Source: CBDDCA01 sp965218205
Lineage (GTDB): Bacteria > Spirochaetota > Spirochaetia > WTKD01 > G963693115
Length of the DNA: 64,000 nucleotides
Direction of reading: 5' to 3'
Assembly (NCBI GenBank): GCA_965218205.1
Contig: OZ244590.1
Location: 1,178,001-1,242,000, forward strand
Shown: positions 36,230 to 45,253 of the stretch, in pieces
Numbering within the stretch: the first letter of the stretch is position 1
Layout of the letters: every line of letters starts with the position of its first letter
Made by a program: the position numbers and the translations under genes
Notes under the pieces: generated by a model
What the model saw: the letters and a program-made list of their open reading frames with translations, nothing else
Database searches by the model: none
Told to the model about the DNA's origin: nothing

Positions 36230-37330
36230 TTATACAGTATATCCTATTGTTTTACAAAGCTGTTGCATATCTGCAGGTACAGGACTCGTATAGGTTGTAG
36301 CTTGTATCCCTAACTTCTGAACAATAGTGCGTAACATAGCATCTCCAGCACTCATGCTGGGACTACTCCTGTCATGATCTCTTTCTTTATGAAAAGAGCT
36401 ATGCACATACTGTTGTGTGTGCGGATGAGTAAGGATAGCACTAGGATGATAAAAAGATATTGTCCATGCATGCAACATCAACTTTACAGCAGGAAATTCC
36501 TGCGATTTTCTTGCATACAGCTCATCTCCTATAATGGGACATCCAAGATGCTGTGCTACTACCCGTAACTGATGCGTCCTGCCCGTACGAGGCATACATA
36601 ATAGCACTGTATATTTTCCGTTAGTAAAGAGTATCTGGTACTGAGTAACTGTTTCTCTCCCTCCTTGTGGTACTACACAAAAACGTTTTCTATGCACTCT
36701 GTTTCTCTCCATATTGACAATAACAGTATCCTGTTCCTTTGGAGGCATTCCTTTTACTATGGCAAGATATTTTTTTTCTACAAGACGCTCTTGAAACTGT
36801 TTGCTCAGTATCGTATGTGCCTCAGATGTTTTTGCAATAAGCAAACTACCACTGGTATCTTTATCCAGTCTATGAACAATACCTGCTCGAGCATGCAACA
36901 TATCTTCTTTCCGATAGCTTAATAGTTTATTTACTACTGCATCAGCTATTGTAATACTATCTTTATGTCCATTTCCTGAGTGTACTAATTGGCCTCTTGC
37001 CTTATTTAGCACCATTACCACCGAATCTTCATATATAATATCCAATGCATATGCTTCTGTGATAGCAGAAAGATGCCTATGTTCTGCCCCCTCTTTCTCT
37101 GATGTCTTTTTTATCACAGGAAGATCAAAATGAGCCTCCACATAATCTCCATGCTGTACTATATACGAAAATTTTACCTTTTTTTTGTTTACTATTATGT
37201 TTGAACAAAGCTGTCGTATTTGTGAACGACTTAGCTGTAATGGCAACAATGATATATAGGTATCAACACGTATATCATTCACAAAACACACACAGCATTT
37301 CAGTACCATGTATGGTGAGATATGTGACAT
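36230..37330 (-). CDS. rluD: RluA/RluD-family pseudouridine synthase
   Basis: About 366 aa. An N-terminal S4 RNA-binding domain (QLSRSQIRQLCSNIIVN) precedes the catalytic domain with the Asp-bearing motif AGIVHRLDKDTSG, then PRTGRTHQLRVVAQHLGCPI near the C-terminal part. The family modifies uridines in 23S rRNA; RluD-type is the closest guess. The ATG at 37330 is chosen because AGAGG lies 5 bases upstream; the frame can extend to 37372 without a ribosome-binding site. A C-terminal extension of about 70 residues (HPHTQQYVHSSFHKERDHD and on) is not part of the core. Confidence 0.88.
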   Translation of the reverse strand: MSHISPYMVLKCCVCFVNDIRVDTYISLLPLQLSRSQIRQLCSNIIVNKKKVKFSYIVQHGDYVEAHFDLPVIKKTSEKEGAEHRHLSAITEAYALDIIYEDSVVMVLNKARGQLVHSGNGHKDSITIADAVVNKLLSYRKEDMLHARAGIVHRLDKDTSGSLLIAKTSEAHTILSKQFQERLVEKKYLAIVKGMPPKEQDTVIVNMERNRVHRKRFCVVPQGGRETVTQYQILFTNGKYTVLLCMPRTGRTHQLRVVAQHLGCPIIGDELYARKSQEFPAVKLMLHAWTISFYHPSAILTHPHTQQYVHSSFHKERDHDRSSPSMSAGDAMLRTIVQKLGIQATTYTSPVPADMQQLCKTIGYTV

Positions 37331-37377
37331 AACAGCCTCTTTCTGTATATTTTGATGTTGCATGCTATCCAAAGATA

Positions 37378-37920
37378 TTACTGCACACTCTCAAATAACT
37401 CATCAATGGCAGCATCAGTATTATCTGTGATAAGCGAAATAATTAAATCAGCAAGGGCTATAGATATAGAAACTCCCAATCCAATAAACAGTACAGAAAC
37501 AACTTCATCAGAAGTGTACACAGGTTTATCAGCACCTCCAAAAAACAAAGGAAGATACTTTGATTGAAAAGAATTATTTTGTATACTAAAATCTATTGTT
37601 CGGTAGGTATCAAATATCACCGAAGAGAGCAATATAGAAAAAGGAAAGCTCCCAACAGTGATAGCAAAAAAACGATAGGTATAGTATGCTCCAAGAGAAA
37701 ATTCATCCTCTGTTTGCTCATAAGGGACAGGTTCAGGCTTTGTTTTTTTAGGAGGATCAAGAATATTAGGCAAATCTTTGCTATCTTCACGTGGTTTGAC
37801 ATTTTCATTTCTTGTTCCTTCTTGTGCAACAAGTGGCATTCCTATACACACAATACTAAGCAATACACAAACAACAATCTTTTGTTTAGTAGATATACAT
37901 TGAATAAGGATATGTTTCAT
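37378..37920 (-). CDS. Exported/membrane protein of unknown function
   Basis: 180 aa, not recognised. A signal peptide ends at about residue 32 (IGMPLVAQ). A charged, Pro-rich linker (ILDPPKKTKPEPVP) follows, then two hydrophobic segments (FFAITVGSFPFSILLSSVI and VVSVLFIGLGVSISIALAD). Its start overlaps the yggS stop in ATGA and its stop is close to the pseudouridine synthase gene, so it belongs to a yggS - unknown - rluD operon. Confidence 0.65.
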   Translation of the reverse strand: MKHILIQCISTKQKIVVCVLLSIVCIGMPLVAQEGTRNENVKPREDSKDLPNILDPPKKTKPEPVPYEQTEDEFSLGAYYTYRFFAITVGSFPFSILLSSVIFDTYRTIDFSIQNNSFQSKYLPLFFGGADKPVYTSDEVVSVLFIGLGVSISIALADLIISLITDNTDAAIDELFESVQ

Positions 37921-38711
37921 TTTCGCACTCCAAATATTTTAGAACCAAGTCGTAACATAGTACTCCCTTCTGCAATAGCGTAACAGTAGTCATTACTCAT
38001 TCCCATAGAAATATCAGGAGAACGCATAATACCAAAGTATTTCCATGCATGTTCTGCCCACTGTCTCGTAAGAGCAAATCCTTCGCGTATTATTTTTTCA
38101 TCGTCACAAAACGGAGCAATAGTCATAACTCCTCGCACATCAATATACTCTTTTTGTTGCATACAAAACTCAACAGCAGACAACAATGCATCTATGGTAT
38201 CAAACCCATGCTTATAATCATACTGAGAACAACGGATTTGCAAAAAAACAGGATATGGCATTACTGCTTGTGTGTATGTTGCATCAGAAGTACTCTCATT
38301 ATACTGCTTTTGCTCCTGTTGTTTTAGATGTGTCGCTATTTTTTCTAACAGAGCAAAAGAGTCAACGCTTTGAATACAAGAAAAATGGTGTAAGGCTTTC
38401 CCTATTTTATTACTTTGAAGCGTACCAATAAGATGTACTTCAATATCTTTCGTTATCTGATCAGTATCACATGCAAAGGCAGTGGCATAATCCTGCTTCT
38501 TTTTAATAAACTCTTGTACTTTATTTTCACCAAAAAGCAACATACCGCAATCCTTTGCCACTACAATGTTTTCAAAAGGATGGGTTTTACTTACCACAAG
38601 TAATTGTAAAGACTCTTTCTTGCGATTATGTTTCTCTAAGATAGTCTCTATGTCAGCAAGTACTTGCTGTAATGAGGCTTGAATAGTATCGTGCATATGA
38701 GGAAACTGCAT
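37917..38711 (-). CDS. yggS: YggS/PLPBP-family pyridoxal-phosphate homeostasis protein
   Basis: 264 aa, single-domain TIM barrel that binds PLP and buffers its level. LVVSKTHPFENI holds the PLP lysine; FGENKVQEF, HLIGTLQSNKI and the C-terminal SMGMSNDYCYAIAEGSTMLRLGS, quoted in part, are family hallmarks (GMSxD...AI..GsTxvRiG). There is a polar insertion around residues 130-150 (QKQYNESTSDATYTQ). The PLP-synthase genes pdxST are the divergent neighbours. Confidence 0.92.
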   Translation of the reverse strand: MQFPHMHDTIQASLQQVLADIETILEKHNRKKESLQLLVVSKTHPFENIVVAKDCGMLLFGENKVQEFIKKKQDYATAFACDTDQITKDIEVHLIGTLQSNKIGKALHHFSCIQSVDSFALLEKIATHLKQQEQKQYNESTSDATYTQAVMPYPVFLQIRCSQYDYKHGFDTIDALLSAVEFCMQQKEYIDVRGVMTIAPFCDDEKIIREGFALTRQWAEHAWKYFGIMRSPDISMGMSNDYCYAIAEGSTMLRLGSKIFGVRK

Positions 38712-38778
38712 AGCTATAATAATGAAACTCCGAGATGTATATACTTGTTATTTTCTACAAAATATGTGTTACTTTTCA

Positions 38779-38807
38779 TTGACTAATTTGTTATGTCTTG
38801 TTATAGT
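38779..38807 (+). promoter_or_regulatory. Promoter of pdxST
   Basis: TTGACT (38779-38784), 17 bases, TATAGT (38802-38807). The start codon of pdxS is at 38838 and its AGAGG ribosome-binding site lies between. Confidence 0.7.
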
Positions 38808-38837
38808 ATAGTAAACTGTAAAAATAGAGGCTAGACT

Positions 38838-39791
38838 ATGAATACTCAAAAACAAACTACACAAGCTCATGCTTCTACACCAGCCATTCAGTATGGAGAA
38901 TGGGCTTCTCTACAAAATGAAACATGGAAAATAAAACGCTCCCTGTCCGAAATGCTAAAAGGAGGCGTTATTATGGATGTAGTAACTGCTGAGCAAGCAA
39001 AGATAGCTACTGACGCTGGAGCACAAGCAGTGATGGCATTAGAAAGAGTACCTGCAGATATACGAAAAGCAGGAGGCATTGCCCGTATGTCTGATCCAAA
39101 AATGATTGAATCTATACAGAAAGCAGTTGATATACCAGTTATGGCAAAATGTCGTATAGGACATATAGCTGAAGCCCGCATATTACAAGCACTTGAAATA
39201 GATTTTATAGATGAAAGCGAAGTGCTTACTCCTGCAGATGATAAATTTCATATTGATAAAGAACAGTTTACTATCCCCTTTGTATGCGGTTGCCGTAACC
39301 TTGGCGAAGCCCTGCGTCGCATAGGAGAAGGAGCAGTACTCATTCGCACAAAAGGAGAAGCTGGTACTGGTGATATAGTGGAAGCAGTAACACACATGCG
39401 TACCTTACTCAATGAGATTGCTCGTCTCAGTGTACTTCCTGAAGAAGAGTTAATGAATGCAGCAAAAGAGCTAGGAGCTCCTTACACATTAGTCAAAGAA
39501 GTGGCAAAAACAAAAAAACTCCCTGTTCCTAATTTTTCTGCAGGAGGAGTTGCTACCCCAGCAGATGCAGCGCTTATGCGTCTATTAGGTGCTGAAGCAG
39601 TATTTGTAGGCTCTGGCGTATTTAAGTCTTCTCAACCTTCTCGTATGGCAAAGGCAATAGTACAAGCAGTAGCTAACTATGACGATCCCGATACACTTGC
39701 AAAAATATCTTATGATTTAGGAACTGCTATGGAAAGCATTTCTTCTAAAACATTAGAAGAACATCAGAAATTAGCTTCTAGAGGCTGGTAA
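38838..39791 (+). CDS. pdxS: Pyridoxal 5'-phosphate synthase lyase subunit PdxS
   Basis: 317 aa, makes PLP from ribose 5-phosphate, glyceraldehyde 3-phosphate and ammonia. The conserved barrel includes GGVIMDVVTAEQAKIA (catalytic Asp), VPVMAKCRIGH-like IPVMAKCRIGH (first Lys), EVLTPADD, and IRTKGEAGTG (second Lys). The N-terminal extension of about 20 residues (NTQKQTTQAHASTPA) precedes the usual start of the family. Forms a dodecamer with PdxT, encoded 17 bases downstream. Confidence 0.96.
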   Translation: MNTQKQTTQAHASTPAIQYGEWASLQNETWKIKRSLSEMLKGGVIMDVVTAEQAKIATDAGAQAVMALERVPADIRKAGGIARMSDPKMIESIQKAVDIPVMAKCRIGHIAEARILQALEIDFIDESEVLTPADDKFHIDKEQFTIPFVCGCRNLGEALRRIGEGAVLIRTKGEAGTGDIVEAVTHMRTLLNEIARLSVLPEEELMNAAKELGAPYTLVKEVAKTKKLPVPNFSAGGVATPADAALMRLLGAEAVFVGSGVFKSSQPSRMAKAIVQAVANYDDPDTLAKISYDLGTAMESISSKTLEEHQKLASRGW

Positions 39792-39807
39792 TCCAGCAAT
39801 ACTATAA

Positions 39808-40560
39808 TTGTCAATCACTATAGGAATACTAGCGTTACAGGGTAATTTCTCACAGCACGCAGAGTTATTATCATACATAGAGAGTAATAAAAGCGTACTA
39901 TTCAATCCATATAAAACACAATATCCTCAAGAGTACCAGTACCTTACAGAAAAAAATATACAAAGCCGTTTGATTAGCAAAAAACAAGATATAGCTGGTA
40001 TAGATGGACTCATTCTCCCTGGAGGAGAAAGCAGTACCATAGCACGACTTATTCAAGAACAAAATATACAAAATGACTTGTATTCTCTTATACAGTCACA
40101 CATGCCTACATTAGGCACTTGTGCAGGATGCATTTTGCTATCAAAAACAGTGTTTACAAGAAATAGAAAGCACACAGAACAACACAGCAATAATGAAGAT
40201 TTAGATAGTAAACATGATAGCAACAAGTATTTTCAAAGCCCGCTTGCTGTTTGCGATATAAGCATAGAAAGAAATTCATACGGAAGACAGGCGTTTAGCT
40301 TCTTCGCTACTTCTATATGTGTAAATAATACACTAATTTCATTAGGAATTAGAAATATTGAAGGACTTTTTATTCGAGCTCCTCGTATTATAGCAACAGG
40401 AGCAGGAGATAACAGCAAAACACTGTTTATGCATAATAACGATCCCGTTATCGTACAACATGACAGTAAATTATTATGTACCTTTCACCCTGAAGCAGTA
40501 AAATCTCCTGTACTCCATACACTCTTTTTATTGCAGTGTATACAAAAAAAGCTCTCCTAA
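39808..40560 (+). CDS. pdxT: Pyridoxal 5'-phosphate synthase glutaminase subunit PdxT
   Basis: 250 aa; family members usually have about 190-200. Hydrolyses glutamine and delivers ammonia to PdxS. LPGGESSTIARL, the nucleophile in GTCAGCILLS, and the His-x-Glu pair in FHPEAVKSP are present. The extra length comes from two polar insertions, near residues 25-50 (SNKSVLFNPYKTQYPQE) and 110-140 (HTEQHSNNEDLDSKHDS). The start is a TTG, matching the usual IGILALQGNF beginning; no ATG is available and the ribosome-binding site is weak. Confidence 0.92.
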   Translation: MSITIGILALQGNFSQHAELLSYIESNKSVLFNPYKTQYPQEYQYLTEKNIQSRLISKKQDIAGIDGLILPGGESSTIARLIQEQNIQNDLYSLIQSHMPTLGTCAGCILLSKTVFTRNRKHTEQHSNNEDLDSKHDSNKYFQSPLAVCDISIERNSYGRQAFSFFATSICVNNTLISLGIRNIEGLFIRAPRIIATGAGDNSKTLFMHNNDPVIVQHDSKLLCTFHPEAVKSPVLHTLFLLQCIQKKLS

Positions 40561-40674
40561 CGCTTGTATCAATAGAAGGCTGAGCTTCCAAATTTTATAT
40601 ATATGATATTGAAATATCTTAGTCTATGTACTATACTGATGTAGGGATAACATTATGAAAAATACTTACATACT

Positions 40675-41259
40675 ATGAATATGATGGGTTTATGGAACAC
40701 TTTAATACAGCAACTCAATGGCAGTGTGATAATTTTGGCAATACTGTTGATAGCAGTTCTTATCATTACTTTTAAGTCTGGCTCTTGGATATCATCTTTA
40801 CAGGAATGGAAGAAAAATGTAGATAAGCATGATAAAAAAATAGATGATTTACAAAAAATGTCTGCAAAGATTGATATCATTTACCAAAGAGTAATTCCAA
40901 ATTTTCCCATAAAATCTCAAAGCCCTATTTCATTGACAGAAAGTGGACGTGAAATAATGAAAGAAATACATGCCGAAAAAATTTTTGAGCGAATACTTCC
41001 CACTATTCAAGATGAATTTAAGAAAGAATTTTCAGAAAAAAACGCTTACGATATACAAACAAGAGCAATGGCATACGCAGAAGAAAACATAGAAAGCAAA
41101 CTCACTTCTGAAGAAATAATTAAAGTTAAAAACGCAGCTTTTACAAGAGGGCTAATGAAAGATGATATACTAGCTATATTTGGATTGCTACTAAGAGATA
41201 AAACCCTCGAAGATTTTAACATACCAGTATCTGATGTAGATAAACATGCTCCAGAATAA
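40675..41259 (+). CDS. Membrane-anchored protein of unknown function
   Basis: 194 aa, not assigned. One N-terminal membrane helix (VIILAILLIAVLIITF), a short coiled coil (KKNVDKHDKKIDDLQKM), and a C-terminal helical domain with SPISLTESGREIMKEI and AYDIQTRAMAYAEENIES. This arrangement occurs in uncharacterised bacterial proteins. It stands alone between pdxT and the convergent polyprenyl synthase. Confidence 0.6.
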   Translation: MNMMGLWNTLIQQLNGSVIILAILLIAVLIITFKSGSWISSLQEWKKNVDKHDKKIDDLQKMSAKIDIIYQRVIPNFPIKSQSPISLTESGREIMKEIHAEKIFERILPTIQDEFKKEFSEKNAYDIQTRAMAYAEENIESKLTSEEIIKVKNAAFTRGLMKDDILAIFGLLLRDKTLEDFNIPVSDVDKHAPE

Positions 41260-41278
41260 TATATTAGAAATGCATAAT

Positions 41279-42472
41279 TTATTGTTGTCTTGCTGTAAGA
41301 AATTCTACAAAATTGATATACTGTGTTTTTGCATATGAAGCAAGATGCAACTCTGCAAGCTGTGCTGTAATACTCTTTTGTAAACGCATGAAATGTACAT
41401 CTAAAAGTGCTTCAAACTCTATATCTGCAATAAAGTTACGAAACGATACCATTGCACCTTGTAATGACTGCCCTTCCTGTATTTTCTGTACTATTTGAAC
41501 AAGCTCCCTTTCTCTTCCTTGTTTTTTTGCATGCTCAAACAAAAGAGAGCGTACAAATGTTTTTTTTCCTTGCTTAATATCTGAGGCTTCTGTCTTTCCA
41601 GTAACACTAGCATCATATAATACCTCTATAGCATCGTCTTTGATTTGAAACAATGTGCCTGTCTGCATACCCAGTGCATATAAGTTGTCTATTTCCTTTT
41701 GAATATCATAGGTATCATCAGCGGCTAATAAAAACCCCATTATCATGGGCAACGAAAAAGTATACACTCCTGTCTTCTTTGCATACATGTTTTGAATAGC
41801 ATGTGTATCTGGCTCAATAGTACTTTCTCCCCATACTACATCGTCCATTTGAGCAACCCCTACCTCAGACACAATAGTAGTGTAATAGGACATTATCAAT
41901 CGCATCATATTGCTTGGCACATGCTTTACTAACAGTTCCACTGCGTAAGAAAATAAAATATCTCCTAGACAAATAGTAAGCGACTCTCCTACTTTCCCTA
42001 GCACATTGTCTGTGGTATCATCAAAACCCTTGCTATTCTGTACAATATGTTTTGCTGTAATATGAAAACTTTTTTTTCCTCTTCGCAATATATCTTCATC
42101 TATAATATCATCATGCATAAGAAGAAATGCTTGTAAATACTCTACACTCAATGCCATATCTATCATATCATCAGAAAAATCAACAGAGATAGATGTATCT
42201 TTCATGTCAGCTACACTCCCATCTTTCTCTTGCTTTGAATACGAGCTAGCACCATAGTGTTCATATAATCTATACATGTATAGCATAAGACTGCTTCGAA
42301 ATAGCTTTCCTCCTAACATATACTGCGTGAGAGGTTCTTTTAGAGCATAGTGAAAGCTATGTTTTCCAACACTCCGTTCAAAGAGCATATGTATAGTTCT
42401 ATGAATCCCCTTTTCAATCAAAGGACGGACATTTACAAGAAAATGAGAAAAATTATTGTTTACTGTATTCAT
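41279..42472 (-). CDS. Polyprenyl (geranylgeranyl/farnesyl-type) diphosphate synthase
   Basis: 397 aa all-alpha prenyltransferase that elongates isoprenoid diphosphates. The first Asp-rich motif is in LLMHDDIIDEDILRRGK and the second in FQIKDDAIEVLYD, where the third acid is Glu. Chain length cannot be judged reliably. It is longer than the usual 290-340 aa because of a polar stretch before the first motif (SSYSKQEKDGSVADMKDT). It follows the phytoene/squalene synthase-like gene on the same strand, which suggests it supplies that enzyme. Confidence 0.88.
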   Translation of the reverse strand: MNTVNNNFSHFLVNVRPLIEKGIHRTIHMLFERSVGKHSFHYALKEPLTQYMLGGKLFRSSLMLYMYRLYEHYGASSYSKQEKDGSVADMKDTSISVDFSDDMIDMALSVEYLQAFLLMHDDIIDEDILRRGKKSFHITAKHIVQNSKGFDDTTDNVLGKVGESLTICLGDILFSYAVELLVKHVPSNMMRLIMSYYTTIVSEVGVAQMDDVVWGESTIEPDTHAIQNMYAKKTGVYTFSLPMIMGFLLAADDTYDIQKEIDNLYALGMQTGTLFQIKDDAIEVLYDASVTGKTEASDIKQGKKTFVRSLLFEHAKKQGRERELVQIVQKIQEGQSLQGAMVSFRNFIADIEFEALLDVHFMRLQKSITAQLAELHLASYAKTQYINFVEFLTARQQ

Positions 42473-42530
42473 ATTTCCTCTTACTTTTATATTCTTATTG
42501 TATACAAACTTCTATCACATACACCTACCA

Positions 42531-43406
42531 CTACTGTACTAATGTGAATCTCTGTTGTATCAATTTTTTCTTTACGGAGAAGCAATTCATTATTCCCTTA
42601 AAAAGAATATAATGCTTCTTTGGACGCACCTTTTTTTCATATACTAAAAATGGATTTTTATAGATTCTCTGTGCTATGTAATGATATCCTTGTACAGCAG
42701 TAACAATAGGAATAAGCATACGCTTTGGTAAATAATGCAATCCTTTTTGTGCTTTTTGTAACCAAGCTGCATATATATCCAAGTTTTTTCGAATAAATTG
42801 CTCAAACATATGAGGATGTGACATAGCTTCTTGCTTGCTTAAGTTTTGAAATGTATAATCTCCTATTGGAATATACTGCCTATTTTTACTATAATCTTCT
42901 CCTATATCACGAATAAAATTAACATACTGCATACAAGAACCAAGCAAAGCAGCATACTCTTTTGCTTCATCAGAAATATGGCAAATATGACACAAAGTAA
43001 GTCCAATAATATCAGCACTTCCATACATATATTTTTTACAGTCTTCCATAGTAGTGATAATATATATTTCCTGTAAATCGGCTTCCATTGCACACCAAAA
43101 AGCATCGAAATACTCTATTGGTATAGACTCTTGTTCAATAAGCGTACATATTCTCTCTATAATCACTGGTGCTGATATAGACACTCTTTTTACTCGATCA
43201 TAAAATGCTTTTTTTAAAAAAAAGAACGCCTCAGCTTGTTTGGGTTGTAAATCAACAAAATTATCAACAATACGCACAAAGCTATAAAAAATCATGACTT
43301 TATCGTATATTTCTTTAGAAAAAAAGAGTGACGACTTAGAATAAGTAGTACTTCCTTTTGAAAAAATAGCCTCAAAGATATTTTTTTCTAATTTTTTCGT
43401 TCTCAT
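42531..43406 (-). CDS. Phytoene/squalene synthase family protein
   Basis: 291 aa head-to-head prenyl synthase. Substrate-binding motifs RIVDNFVD and YVNFIRDIGEDYSKN agree with DxxxD and NxxRDxxED, so the enzyme should be active. It would join two prenyl diphosphates into phytoene (C40), squalene or dehydrosqualene (C30). No desaturase, cyclase or hopanoid gene lies in the window, so the final product is unknown. First gene of a two-gene set with the polyprenyl synthase. Confidence 0.88.
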   Translation of the reverse strand: MRTKKLEKNIFEAIFSKGSTTYSKSSLFFSKEIYDKVMIFYSFVRIVDNFVDLQPKQAEAFFFLKKAFYDRVKRVSISAPVIIERICTLIEQESIPIEYFDAFWCAMEADLQEIYIITTMEDCKKYMYGSADIIGLTLCHICHISDEAKEYAALLGSCMQYVNFIRDIGEDYSKNRQYIPIGDYTFQNLSKQEAMSHPHMFEQFIRKNLDIYAAWLQKAQKGLHYLPKRMLIPIVTAVQGYHYIAQRIYKNPFLVYEKKVRPKKHYILFKGIMNCFSVKKKLIQQRFTLVQ

Positions 43407-43500
43407 TTTTTATAGTATACTTATAACTTAATTTTTTATCAATTATTTTTCCCAAAATTTCAAAAAATTGTAAAATATAACAAAAAAACATAAAAAAACC

Positions 43501-43529
43501 TTGACTTTTTTATTATTTATATATAATAT
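43501..43529 (+). promoter_or_regulatory. Promoter overlapping the start region of ilvB
   Basis: TTGACT (43501-43506), 17 bases and TAATAT (43524-43529); TATAAT at 43522-43527 is an alternative -10 with a 15-base spacer. The ATG of ilvB is at 43537, so transcription would begin at or next to the start codon. Confidence 0.6.
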
Positions 43530-43536
43530 ATATGAT

Positions 43537-45249
43537 ATGAAAGAAAAAGAATATATTGTTGCAGAAGTAATGTTAGATGTTTTGCAACAACTTGGTATTG
43601 ATTATATCTTTGGTCTTCCTGGCGGAGCAGCCATACCAATTTTTGATGCCTTAGTGGATAGCCCTATAAAATTTATCCTTACTCGACATGAACAAGGGGC
43701 TGTACATATGGCTGATGGGTATGCACGAGCATCTGGAAAACCAGCGGTTGTACTGGTAACTTCAGGCCCTGGAGCTACTAATACTATAACAGGCCTGCTT
43801 ACTGCTCTTATGGATTCAGTGCCAACTATCGTTATCTGTGGACAACAAATACGTAGTAATTTAGGACTCGATGCGTTTCAAGAAGCAGATGTTATGGGCA
43901 TTACCTATGCAGTAGTAAAGCATTCCTATATGCTAAAAGAACCAAATGATACAGTACGCATTATGAAAGAAGCATTCCATATTGCTACTGAAGGAAGACC
44001 TGGTCCTGTACTTATTGATATACCAAAAGATGTTGCTTCCTCTACTATTGTGCCAAATTTTGAAACGGAAATTGAGTTGCCTGGCATTCGTCCAGTACCT
44101 GAACCTACAACAGAAACTATAGAATATGCAGCTGAGTTACTACAGCAATCTTCACGCCCCTTGATATTAGCAGGACATGGTGCTGTACTTTCTCATGCAC
44201 AAAAACCTCTTATCCACCTTGCAGAAAAAATGCAAGTTCCAGTTACCTCCACCCTTCTAGGAAAAGGGGCTTTTCCAGAATCACATCCGCTTAGTTTAGG
44301 CATGCTAGGAATGCATGGCACCGCATACGCTAATCTTGCAGTATCGCAGTGTGATCTTATTATGTCTGTAGGTTCACGATGGGATGATAGAATTACAGGA
44401 AAAACAAGTGAGTTTTGTAAAACAGCGCGAAAAATCCACATTGATGTTGATGCTTCTGAGTTCAATAAAATTTTACAGATGGACTGCATAATACAAGCAG
44501 ATGCTAATACAGCAGTAGAACGCATAGCAAGCATAGCTCAAAAGAAAAATAATACTATGTGGCTTAATCTAATCAAAAAGTGGAAAAAGAAATACCCTAT
44601 GAATTACCGAAAAACAGGAAGCCTAAAAGCAACTCATATCATAGAGGAAGTGTATAAGCAAAGTGCAGGAAAAGCTATTGTTTCCACCGATGTAGGTCAA
44701 CATCAAATGTGGGCAGCCCAATATTATCTCGTAGATGAGGGATACCAATGGCTTAGCTCTGGAGGAGCTGGCACTATGGGATACGGACTTCCTGCAGCTA
44801 TTGGAGCACAGTTTGCTTATCCAGACAAGTCTGTATTTGCCTTTGTAGGTGATGGGGGCTTTCAAATGACATTATATGAACTCTCTACCATTACGGTACA
44901 CAAACTCCCTGTCAAAATCTTTATTCTCAATAACAATTACTTAGGTATGGTACGTCAATGGCAAAGTTTATTTTATGAAAATAGATTAAGTGGTGTAGAT
45001 ATGGAAGGAAACCCTCACTTTGCAAAACTAGGAGCAAGTTATGGCATAAAATCATTTCGTATTCGGCACAGTGCACATGTAAAGCGAACTATCAAAGAAG
45101 TATTAGCATATCCCGGACCTTGCTTAGTAGAAGCAATAGTACAAAAAGAAGAAAATGTTTTTCCTATGATACCAGCGGGAGCCACTTATGAACAAATGCT
45201 TATAACTCAACCAAAAGAAAAATTAGAAAAACCAGTAGGGAGTACATAA
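43537..45249 (+). CDS. ilvB: Acetolactate synthase large subunit
   Basis: 570 aa thiamine-diphosphate enzyme that condenses two pyruvates, or pyruvate and 2-oxobutyrate, in branched-chain amino acid synthesis. FGLPGGAAIPIFDAL, RHEQGAVHMADGYARASG with the catalytic Glu, SGPGATNTITG and the ThDP motif GDGGFQMTLYELST...NNNYLGMVRQWQ identify it. The ATG at 43537 matches the family start; the frame is open back to a TTG at 43501, but that codon is the -35 box of the promoter. No ribosome-binding site is seen. Paired with ilvN 4 bases downstream. Confidence 0.95.
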   Translation: MKEKEYIVAEVMLDVLQQLGIDYIFGLPGGAAIPIFDALVDSPIKFILTRHEQGAVHMADGYARASGKPAVVLVTSGPGATNTITGLLTALMDSVPTIVICGQQIRSNLGLDAFQEADVMGITYAVVKHSYMLKEPNDTVRIMKEAFHIATEGRPGPVLIDIPKDVASSTIVPNFETEIELPGIRPVPEPTTETIEYAAELLQQSSRPLILAGHGAVLSHAQKPLIHLAEKMQVPVTSTLLGKGAFPESHPLSLGMLGMHGTAYANLAVSQCDLIMSVGSRWDDRITGKTSEFCKTARKIHIDVDASEFNKILQMDCIIQADANTAVERIASIAQKKNNTMWLNLIKKWKKKYPMNYRKTGSLKATHIIEEVYKQSAGKAIVSTDVGQHQMWAAQYYLVDEGYQWLSSGGAGTMGYGLPAAIGAQFAYPDKSVFAFVGDGGFQMTLYELSTITVHKLPVKIFILNNNYLGMVRQWQSLFYENRLSGVDMEGNPHFAKLGASYGIKSFRIRHSAHVKRTIKEVLAYPGPCLVEAIVQKEENVFPMIPAGATYEQMLITQPKEKLEKPVGST

Positions 45250-45253
45250 TTTA

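Noticed and set aside
43501..43536. Twelve-codon longer ilvB start from TTG at 43501
   Set aside because: The TTG is part of the likely -35 box, and family homology begins at the ATG at 43537.
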